Below are positions 8,250 to 14,666 of a stretch of DNA of 64,000 bases, piece by piece. Position numbers and translations under genes: made by a program. A model generated the notes under the pieces. It was given only the letters and a program-made list of their open reading frames with translations, ran no database searches and was not told the origin of the DNA. The DNA is from Methanosarcina barkeri str. Wiesmoor. Its GTDB lineage: Archaea; Halobacteriota; Methanosarcinia; Methanosarcinales; Methanosarcinaceae. The stretch is taken from positions 3,534,001-3,598,000 of the forward strand of contig NZ_CP009526.1 in the NCBI RefSeq assembly GCF_000969985.1. Direction: 5' to 3'. Position 1 is the first letter of the stretch; each line of letters begins with the position of its first letter.

Positions 8250-8915
8250 TTCCCAGAGCTACTTTTGACCTGAACTACTTTTTCCGTTCATCAGAATTTA
8301 CTCTTGAAGACAAAATCACAGATAACATATCAGGAAATCAAATTTGTGTTGGCGCACTCCATTCTCCCCACTATCCATTAAATTACGGACCACTTTTTTG
8401 AACTCCTGTTCATATGTAACAAAGTCTTTATGGATAAGAGGAATTCAAAGCGCCTCAGACTGTGCATAAACCAGGTAAGGAATAATGTCATGGGAACCAC
8501 GCCTCTGAATTCCCCTGAAGTTCAGAAGATGGGAGACCTTCAAAAGGTGGGATACCTCAAAACCTTTCGAGAGTGCCCTATAACATGCGAGACAACCATC
8601 CTTTCCGCCGGTCCATGAAACAATCACATGACCTGTATATTTCTTGCTTTCATTGATATTGCTTTCATTGATATTGCTTTCATTGATATTGCTTTCATTG
8701 ATATTGCTTTCATTGATATTGCTTTCATTGATATTGCTTTCATTGATATTGCTTTCATTGATATTGCTTTCATTGATATTGCTTTCATTGATATTGCTCT
8801 TATCGATATTGTTTTCATCGATATGGCTTTTATCGTTCGTAGTTGAAGTTAGGAAAGCACGATTATCCGTGAGCGGAAACAAAGAGAATGAAGAGGAGTT
8901 ATAAAGATGACCCAT
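8250..8915 (-). pseudogene. Decayed diphthine-ammonia-ligase-like PP-loop ATPase with repeat expansion
   Basis: The open part (8445-8915) encodes a leader, a block of pentapeptide repeats, then VIVSWTGGKDGCLACYRALSKG, a PP-loop motif of the diphthine-ammonia ligase (DUF71) family. The frame continues to AQSEAL and stops at a TGA (8445-8447). Reading through that stop restores family-like sequence, IPLIHKDFVTYEQEFKKVV, so a sense codon (probably GGA, Gly) has become TGA. Further downstream (minus sense) the frame meets more stops and resemblance fades by about 8250. Intact family members are roughly 220-250 aa and begin just before the PP-loop. The pentapeptide block between the ATG and the PP-loop is not a family feature. 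I read it as a dead gene. Confidence 0.75.
8646..8840. repeat. 15-bp tandem repeat, ten perfect plus three degenerate copies
   Basis: The unit GCTTTCATTGATATT is repeated perfectly ten times (8646-8795), then in degenerate form (8796-8840). On the minus strand it encodes NINES pentapeptides inside the PP-loop pseudogene. Because the unit is a multiple of three and lacks stops, several frames stay open on both strands; the plus-strand frames rich in FIDIA or SLILL are artefacts of the repeat. Confidence 0.95.
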
Positions 8916-9078
8916 ATAATAATGAAGTGTTAAAATCTTCTCTTCTTAATTAAATATGTAATTATCAAATTGAAATTAGTTGATAAAAGATCAGCAGAAG
9001 CTAAAATCTATAACGATTATTAAGTAAAAAAATTTTAATATAGTATGCCTGACATAGTAACTACTGGAGGTTAAAATA

Positions 9079-9249
9079 GTGACCTTTGTGAACGGCTATA
9101 CTTTTAGAAAAGTGAAAACTTCACATGGGCCTGATATGTACGTCTCCAGATATGGGAAGCTGGTAAAGATCGTGCCATTCAGTCCACAGGTGGAGTTCTC
9201 CGAAAAATACACCAGTGACTTGATCCACCAAATCGAGTCAATGGAGTGA
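9079..9249 (+). CDS. Small conserved-looking protein, 56 aa, GTG start
   Basis: A 56-codon gene starts with GTG at 9079, preceded by CTGGAGGT at a good distance. The product begins MTFVNGYTFRKVKTSHG and ends DLIHQIESME. It has no signal peptide, membrane segment or Cys pairs. A terminator-like hairpin follows about 65 nt after the stop. Codon use and the strong ribosome site support a real gene. I recognise no family; the alternating charged and hydrophobic pattern suggests a small folded beta-rich protein. Function unknown. Confidence 0.6.
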   Translation: MTFVNGYTFRKVKTSHGPDMYVSRYGKLVKIVPFSPQVEFSEKYTSDLIHQIESME

Positions 9250-9314
9250 AATAATAACAAGTTATTCCGACTTTTTCTTTTTGATTCGGACCTATTTTTG
9301 TGAAAGCCTCTTTT

Positions 9315-9347
9315 CAGGCCGAAGCTCTTTCGGTCTGGCATTTTTTA
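9315..9347 (+). terminator. Hairpin with T-run after the small gene
   Basis: CAGGCCGAA and TTCGGTCTG form a nine-position stem with two G-T pairs around a GCTCT loop, followed by GCATTTTTTAG. Archaeal termination mainly needs the T-run; the hairpin adds support. Confidence 0.5.
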
Positions 9348-9659
9348 GACTATTTTCACTATATATATAACTTGTGCTTTCTATAATTTTTTATACACAG
9401 TTTTTACGCTCAGGAATTTACAGGAATTTTCAGGTTAGAGTACCTGGTTTATGAAAGCATTTGTTAACTTTACATAGGTAAAAGAAGAATTAACAAATAG
9501 AAATCCGATAAAATGATCTTCAATTAAAGAGAAAAGTATAAATGTTAGAAATTAATGGGAAACCAGCAAGTTAATCCGAGTATAAGGAAAATCGATAAAC
9601 TGGCCCAATATAAAAGAAAGTCGATTAATTGCTCCAAAATATAAAGGAAAGTTGATGAA

Positions 9660-10082
9660 TTGATCAGAAGCTACAGGAAAACCGATCTTGAAGAAATGGT
9701 AAGGATCTGGTACGAAGCCTCCATTAGTGCCCATTTCTTTATCCCTGCCTCGTTCTGGGCTTCGCAAAAGAACACAATGAAGGAGAAGTACTTTCCACTC
9801 GCCGAAAACTTTGTTTTTGAGGAAAAAGGACAGATCGCAGGATTCATCTCCCTTGTTGGAGAACATGTCTGCGCCCTTTTCGTAGCGCCGGACATGCAGG
9901 GTCGAGGAATTGGCAGAGCTTTTCTCAAATATGCAAAGGCCCTGAAAGGAAGGCTCTCTCTCAAAGTTTACAGGGAAAACGAGAGTGCCCTTCACTTTTA
10001 TGAAAAGTGTGGGTTTGTGGCGGCTGGCGAAGAGGTTGATGAGTATACAGGTTGCGCGCAGATTTTGATGGAATGGAAATAA
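9660..10082 (+). CDS. GNAT-family N-acetyltransferase
   Basis: This 140-aa protein is an acetyl-CoA dependent acyltransferase of the GNAT fold. It opens with MIRSYRKTDLEEMVRIW, typical of strand 1 and helix 1. Motif A reads ALFVAPDMQGRGIGRAFLKYA, with QGRGIG as the CoA pyrophosphate loop. YRENESALHFYEKCGFVAAGE is motif B. The start is TTG at 9660, with AAAGGAAAG about ten bases upstream. The substrate is unknown; the YjaB/YiiD-like layout fits small-molecule or peptide N-acetylation. A possible paralogue lies at 50868-51311. Confidence 0.88.
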   Translation: MIRSYRKTDLEEMVRIWYEASISAHFFIPASFWASQKNTMKEKYFPLAENFVFEEKGQIAGFISLVGEHVCALFVAPDMQGRGIGRAFLKYAKALKGRLSLKVYRENESALHFYEKCGFVAAGEEVDEYTGCAQILMEWK

Positions 10083-10221
10083 AATCAGGGAAATCCAAAA
10101 ATAGAAAGGATAGAAAAGATCCGTTTTGACGGGCTGGAGATTTAAACACGTTATTTTGATGAACTGAGAGACTTAAATGCATTCTGACAGTGGGAACCAT
10201 AAAAAAGACTGAAATCAAAGT

Positions 10222-10254
10222 TGCGCTGGCGCACCCCGCAGCAAGTTAGCGGGG
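10222..10254. other. Two adjacent GC-rich hairpins
   Basis: TGCGC-TG-GCGCA (10222-10233) is directly followed by CCCCGC-(9 nt)-GCGGGG (10234-10254). Both stems are perfect and stand out in AT-rich DNA. They could be a terminator for the acetyltransferase transcript, a small RNA or an element end. No T-run follows at once. Confidence 0.5.
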
Positions 10255-10282
10255 TATTAGAATGAAATAAAAAACTATGGGA

Positions 10283-10436
10283 CTTACTAACTCTTCTTAC
10301 TAACTCTTCTTACTAACTCTTCTTACTAACTCTTCCTACTCTAACTCTTCTTACTAACTCTTCCTACTCTAACTCTTCTTACTAACTCTTCTTACTAACT
10401 CTTCTTACTAACTCTTCTTACTCTAACTCTTATTCT
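10283..10436. repeat. 13-bp tandem repeat array
   Basis: The unit TTACTAACTCTTC recurs about eleven times. A 15-bp variant (CTACTCTAACTCTTC) is interspersed. There are no spacers of unique sequence, so it is not a CRISPR array. It is pyrimidine-rich on the plus strand and non-coding. Confidence 0.9.
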
Positions 10437-10456
10437 TAGCAAAATATTGCTATTGA

Positions 10457-10573
10457 CAGAAAATAGCGATCAAAAGATTGACTGCAGAACTTTCTGAGCA
10501 ATTCAGAAAATCAGCGGAGCCGGAGAAGAAAATTAAAGAAAACCTGCAGGGCTTGGGTATAAACTCTGATTAG
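10457..10573 (+). pseudogene. Probable C-terminal remnant of type I restriction methylase HsdM
   Basis: An open stretch of 38 codons without a start reads IKRLTAELSEQFRKSAEPEK, then KIKENLQGLGINSD and a stop. This coiled, charged end followed by a short GLG-type tail resembles the C-terminus of HsdM subunits of type I restriction systems. A TGA lies directly upstream in the frame and nothing of the methylase domain is left. The assignment rests on remembered family endings and is tentative; the coding character is clearer than the identity. Confidence 0.4.
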
Positions 10574-10640
10574 TCGTTAGAAATTGATAGATTGATCATC
10601 AGTTAAGGAATTTCTACCTGAATTTTTTTGATTGAACTCT

Positions 10641-10767
10641 GTTCCAGCTCATGTTATTTTAATATTATATACAACTGCATACATCTTCGGTTAAGTGAAG
10701 AATCATGGCAAATTACGTCAATTTCCTCAACATTTGCCAAATATTTTAATAAATAATGAGCTGGAAC
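10641..10767. mobile_element. Small inverted-repeat-bounded element (MITE-like)
   Basis: GTTCCAGCTCAT (10641-10652) is matched perfectly in inverse by ATGAGCTGGAAC (10756-10767). The interior is AT-rich and non-coding, and the subterminal TTTTAATATT and ATATTTTAATAA are partly complementary. I cannot see a target-site duplication, so this may instead be a structured RNA or a terminator-like region. Confidence 0.4.
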
Positions 10768-10987
10768 AAGGTATCGATTTCATGTAAACATGTCAAAATT
10801 TAAGGCCGGCTTCTAATATAAAATCGATAATAAAGTCGATAATAAAATCGATAGCTTTCAGGCAAGAAAATTCCCTAACCGATGACCAATGTATACAGCT
10901 GTTATGGAAATGAACAGGATTTTCATGATCCTTCAGCTCTGAAGATGCATGGAAATCAATATAAATTAATAACCAGATAGCAGTCAT

Positions 10988-12082
10988 ATGAACCATGATG
11001 AAGACAGTAAAGTTGGTGAAGATGAGTTATCCTTGTCCGAGTTTCTCGTGCCGGATACAACGGAGATAAAGGAAATAAAAAGTATTTACGAGAATGAATA
11101 CGAATATAGCGAGTATCTGAGTGAAATCGAGATTTCAATTGCCGAATATTACTACAACTATAACCGAAAGTTAACGGATAAAGATGTCATAAAGGCATTG
11201 AAGAATATCAAGCTAAACCGCGACAAGCAAATTAGTTTCTTTGAAAAAGCCCTTGAAAAAAAAATTGTAAAAAGCCTTGTCGAACCTCTTGAGGAAAACC
11301 TGCTTTTCGACCATGAATTCACCCTTGTCATTGACTATGTTTTGTGGGTCATTGATAACAGGTCCTGGATTGAGGACAAACAAGCTTATGTTAAGTGGAT
11401 CACATATGTCCTTGGCTTTTTTTCAGAGGAAGAAGAGAAAAAATACGAAAGGCAGTTCAAAAGATTTGCACGCAAAATGGGCATATCCGGGGCTCAGGTT
11501 GATATGCTTCTCATGAAAAAAGAAATGGCTGATGATTTCTTTGACGAGGAAGATATTTTTGGAGAAAGCTTATTAGAAGTGCTTGATCCAGACGAAATTT
11601 TTAGCGAGGAAAGAACAGCAGATGACCTTGAAACCGGTTTCTTTTTAATGAATGATGATGAAAAATTCGATTTCTTGCTGGACAAAGGCCCGGATTATGT
11701 TGAACTTGTCCAAGACTATGTCACGGAACTTGCGGAAAAAGAAGAGTTTGAGAAAATTCAGGACTTTTACAAAAAGTTCAATGAAAAGAATAAAAACTTT
11801 TTCCCTCTGCATTTTATTGTTGGGTCTGCCTACCTTAACAATGACCCTGCTCTTGCAATATCCTATTTTGAGAAAACTCTGAAGGCTACTGAAGATTCCG
11901 AAGAATTCCCCCCGGAAATGAGAGAGGAACTGAAAAGATATATGGATATTCTAACAAAACTCCTCCTTGAAGAAGCTACTGAAAAAGTTGAGGAAAAAGT
12001 CGTTGAAAGCAAAAAAAGCAAAAGGAGCCGGAAATCTGGAAAAAAAGCCTCAAAAAATAATTCTAAAAGCGAAAAAGTCTAA
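10988..12082 (+). CDS. Acidic protein of unknown function with TPR-like C-terminal helices
   Basis: This 364-aa protein is not recognised. It is acidic and helical through residue 340: the N-terminus has ENEYEYSEYLSEIEISIAEYY, the middle has FFDEEDIFGES and LEVLDPDEIFSEE. A segment near residues 278-300 (SAYLNNDPALAISYFEKTLK) looks like a TPR helix pair. The last 25 residues switch to a Lys/Ser-rich basic tail, which suggests nucleic-acid or membrane contact. There is no signal peptide. Upstream, TATAAATTA at about 10960 lies 26-28 nt before the ATG and no ribosome site is visible, so the mRNA may be leaderless. Confidence 0.72.
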   Translation: MNHDEDSKVGEDELSLSEFLVPDTTEIKEIKSIYENEYEYSEYLSEIEISIAEYYYNYNRKLTDKDVIKALKNIKLNRDKQISFFEKALEKKIVKSLVEPLEENLLFDHEFTLVIDYVLWVIDNRSWIEDKQAYVKWITYVLGFFSEEEEKKYERQFKRFARKMGISGAQVDMLLMKKEMADDFFDEEDIFGESLLEVLDPDEIFSEERTADDLETGFFLMNDDEKFDFLLDKGPDYVELVQDYVTELAEKEEFEKIQDFYKKFNEKNKNFFPLHFIVGSAYLNNDPALAISYFEKTLKATEDSEEFPPEMREELKRYMDILTKLLLEEATEKVEEKVVESKKSKRSRKSGKKASKNNSKSEKV

Positions 12083-12519
12083 TATTTTTCGTTTTAAATC
12101 TTGTCATGTTCAGTGAGATTTTCGATAAACGACCTGCATTTGAATGGTAAGCTTCTGCTTTACCATATTTTTCAATTCCCAAGTTTCGCTTCCCGAGTTC
12201 CACTTCCCGAGTTCCGCCTCGGGAGCACGATGCCCTTTTCGCTGCGCTCAAGAGGGCTGAATTATAAATATCTCTGACCCGTACAACCATATCACCATAC
12301 CTGGTTTTTCTTATCACGCTCGACGAAGGAGAGCGGTCTTTCCGATAATATCATAAAAGAAGAAACAGAGAACTAAACGCCGGCCTGCTAAAAACGAAAT
12401 GCAAAAGGTCTTTACAAGTTGATTTAATTTGTAACATAAGATATTTATTTATAATTTATATTGAACTTGTGTTCCCCTATTGACAGAGAGCCTTACTAAA
12501 TATAGTCTAAGATGAGAGA
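12083..12519. other. Intergenic stretch with two hairpins
   Basis: The 437 bp are non-coding as far as I can see. CCCGAG-(6 nt)-CTCGGG (12206-12223) and GCCCTTTT-(10 nt)-AAGAGGGC (12232-12257) are stable hairpins in a locally GC-rich island, preceded by direct repeats of CTTCCCGAGTTCC. They probably mark the 3' end of the upstream transcript. The last 100 bp are AT-rich, with TATTTATTTATAATTTATAT near 12440 as a promoter candidate for the Mrr-like gene. Confidence 0.45.
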
Positions 12520-13863
12520 ATGAATCAAGAGCTTATACTTGAGAATCTAAATGGTTTTGAATTTGAAGAACTTATAGCAGATATCTTTAGGAAGAAGGGA
12601 TTTAAAAACGTAGTAGTCACACAACGTACAAACGACGGTGGAAAAGATATCATAATGGATGAAGTTTCTCCTTATGGAGAAATAATTAAAGCTGTAGTGG
12701 AGTGTAAGCATCATAAAAATGGGATAGGAAGACCTGTAGTTCAAAAATTACATTCTGCTGTATCTACCTTAGAATACTCTGGAAAGAAAAAAGGGTATAT
12801 TGTATCTTCCAGTACTTTTACTGATACTGCTGTTGATTATGTAGAAAAAGTAAACAAACAATCAAACAATTTGGTATTAGAACTAATTGATGGTAAGAAA
12901 TTAAAAGAAATTGCATGTGATTTAGGTGTAAATTTAAAAAATGGTGTTATAGAAGCAATTAGTAATAAAAGCGTATCTTATTCTTCAGAATCATTTATTA
13001 AAACAAGCACTTTAGAGTCTAATTTTAACAATGTTAATAATATAAAAAAAGATCAAGTTTCAGTTGAAGATTTAAAAACCACATTTCATCCAATTTATTA
13101 TATCAATTATGATGTAGATTCACAGTGCTCCACCTCTGTAGGAGTAATACATGAAGAATCAGGAAACGGACAGTTAATAATTGATGGTAGAACCGGCAAT
13201 GAATTGAGAAAAGAACTTAGAAACTTTCTTTTAAAAAACATAAACAATGAAAAAGAAATTACAAATGGTAGTTGTTTACAATATAAATTAGAGTTTCAAA
13301 AAAATGAAAATGAGTTGAAAAATCAAGCAATTTCAGAAATCATTAATTCACGCACAAAAAACGTAACTTATAAAGGAAAAAATAATGTTACTTACAACAA
13401 AAAATGTACTCCAAGACCCAAAGATATTACTATCCATGACTGTAGATCATTGTATTATCCTGAATGGACTTTAAACATCAAAGCTAAACAAAAAAACTAT
13501 ATTGTATCATTTTTAGAATCAGCTGGAGACTTTATTAAATTAAGAAACGATACAAAAGTTTGTCAAATCTGCAATCATAAAATTGAAAAAAATAGATGGT
13601 ATTGCACATATTGTGGGTCTATCATTTGTAAAAAACACCTTAAAGTAACAAGACTTAGAAAAGCAAGGATTTGCACCAATTGTTCTATAACTAAAAGTTT
13701 TTTTGGCGCTAAAAAATATTTTGAGTCTAATGAGGAACTCGAAACTTTCAATAATTACTATGCATCATTGCCTCTGTATAAAAAAATATGGGAAAATTCT
13801 TACCTTGTATATTCTATTGTATTCATAATTATAATTGGACTTTATTTTTTGTTTTTGAATTAA
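12520..13863 (+). CDS. Mrr-like restriction endonuclease with zinc-binding domain and C-terminal membrane helix
   Basis: The 447-aa product begins with a restriction-endonuclease-fold domain of the Mrr type (about residues 8-125). NGFEFEELIADIFRKKGFKN is followed by GGKDIIMDE (Asp43) and VVECKHH (Glu61, Lys63), giving the D-ExK nuclease core. Residues about 130-340 are low-complexity, Asn/Lys-rich and unassigned. Near residues 346-392, CQIC...WYCTYCGSIICKKHL...CTNC makes a Cys/His zinc-binding, treble-clef-like domain. The extreme C-terminus (about 427-447) is one hydrophobic helix, YSIVFIIIIGLYFLF. Such nucleases usually act in defence against foreign or modified DNA. Base composition is markedly more AT-rich than neighbours, suggesting transfer. 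There is no partner methylase beside it. Confidence 0.82.
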   Translation: MNQELILENLNGFEFEELIADIFRKKGFKNVVVTQRTNDGGKDIIMDEVSPYGEIIKAVVECKHHKNGIGRPVVQKLHSAVSTLEYSGKKKGYIVSSSTFTDTAVDYVEKVNKQSNNLVLELIDGKKLKEIACDLGVNLKNGVIEAISNKSVSYSSESFIKTSTLESNFNNVNNIKKDQVSVEDLKTTFHPIYYINYDVDSQCSTSVGVIHEESGNGQLIIDGRTGNELRKELRNFLLKNINNEKEITNGSCLQYKLEFQKNENELKNQAISEIINSRTKNVTYKGKNNVTYNKKCTPRPKDITIHDCRSLYYPEWTLNIKAKQKNYIVSFLESAGDFIKLRNDTKVCQICNHKIEKNRWYCTYCGSIICKKHLKVTRLRKARICTNCSITKSFFGAKKYFESNEELETFNNYYASLPLYKKIWENSYLVYSIVFIIIIGLYFLFLN

Positions 13864-14481
13864 CAAAAATTTCTAAAAATTAAACCTATTTAATAATAGA
13901 TCTCATCCAAAACCAATTTAGTTTCAATTTAAAAAGTATCACAGTTAATTCATCCTAGATTCGGCAGGTAAACATATATGTTAATATAATTATAGACCCC
14001 TTGAAAAATGATTAGTTTTTAAGGGATATTAAACCTTATTTGCCAAATATAATGTAGTGTCAGCCCTCTCCCAGTTAAGGTACATTCATTAAATGATCTA
14101 TTTGCTGTTTAAATGACTTAAGTACTTTAATTGGTAAATTAAACGTTGATTTATCCCTACTTTTAACATTGAATTTTGTATGGATGAAAATGACATCATA
14201 TGCCTTATTTATAAATAAACATAAATTGTAAAAGAATAAAGTATTTATCTCACTTTTTTATTGATTTAAAAGAGTATTATAGATTATTTATTTAAAAAAT
14301 TGATTTTTAAAGTGTACCTTAATTGGGGAAACTCTAAATGCATACCTATCATTTAAAATAAGCATTGTATGCCCTTAGTTTTGGTACTGATTTGGAAGGA
14401 CCCTATATTCTTATGTACATAATATTGAACTGTTCTCGTTATGGTTGCCTTTTCTCCGATAAAAAATCAGAACTTTCATTC
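13864..14481. other. AT-rich intergenic region right of the Mrr-like gene
   Basis: No gene is supported here. It contains a MITE-like element (14070-14327), then a short TACTGATTTGGAAG-ACCCT motif (14383-14406) that recurs at about 50766. From about 14405 onward the sequence belongs to the surface-gene 3' block repeated at 21.6, 35.9 and 43.1 kb. Confidence 0.55.
14070..14327. mobile_element. MITE-like element, about 258 bp
   Basis: CCCAGTTAAGGTAC at the left end is matched in inverse at the right end by GTACCTTAATTGGG, with one mismatch. The interior is AT-rich with no reading frame. The size and the lack of a gene fit a non-autonomous element. A target duplication is not obvious. Confidence 0.5.
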
Positions 14482-14521
14482 AAAAAAGAAAGGAGGAAAA
14501 CAGCTTTATTCGGCTGCCTCC
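14482..14521 (-). terminator. Terminator of surface gene A
   Basis: In minus-strand sense, GGAGGCAGC-CGAATAAA-GCTG-TTTT-CCTCC folds into an interrupted hairpin and is followed by TTTCTTTTTTG. The same structure ends genes B, D, E and F. Confidence 0.6.
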
Positions 14522-14577
14522 GCCCAGAAGGTTATTGTCCTTTTCTATTCCCAGATCCTACATAATCAGCTGGATAT
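14506..14577 (-). pseudogene. Vestige of the gene-D type C-terminus behind gene A
   Basis: In minus sense the DNA matches the last codons of gene D (ADYAGSGNKKGTITFWAEAAE). One base is missing in the A/G run, so the frame breaks after the GN(K/R)K segment. It lies about 90 nt after the stop of gene A. It shows that gene A's ancestor ended in the gene-D C-terminal domain. Confidence 0.7.
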
Positions 14578-14666
14578 GAGAAAGTTTTTCTCTATTTCCC
14601 TTCGTTCTTTCATTCCTTTTCCCATACATTCCTTTTTTCCTTTAAGCAACTGTTTTTGTTACAATT

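Larger units (their letters stand above)
10083..10987. other. Intergenic stretch with hairpins, repeats and gene remnants
   Basis: These 905 bp hold no intact gene. In order they contain two GC-rich hairpins (10222-10254), a 13-bp tandem array (10283-10436), a probable hsdM 3' remnant (10457-10573), a 127-bp inverted-repeat-bounded element (10641-10767), a short AAATCGATAATAA-type repeat near 10815-10850, and a TATA-like box near 10960 for the next gene. Confidence 0.6.

Noticed and set aside
8628-8904. Plus-strand open frames of 72 and 86 codons across the 15-bp repeat
   Set aside because: They consist almost only of repeat-encoded FIDIA or SLILL pentapeptides. A stop-free 15-bp unit keeps frames open on both strands, and the PP-loop motif marks the minus strand as the real one.
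10283-10436. CRISPR array
   Set aside because: The 13-bp units are directly adjacent with no unique spacers, and no cas genes are present. The same applies to 8646-8840, 30481-30575, 43062-43143 and 51450-51622.
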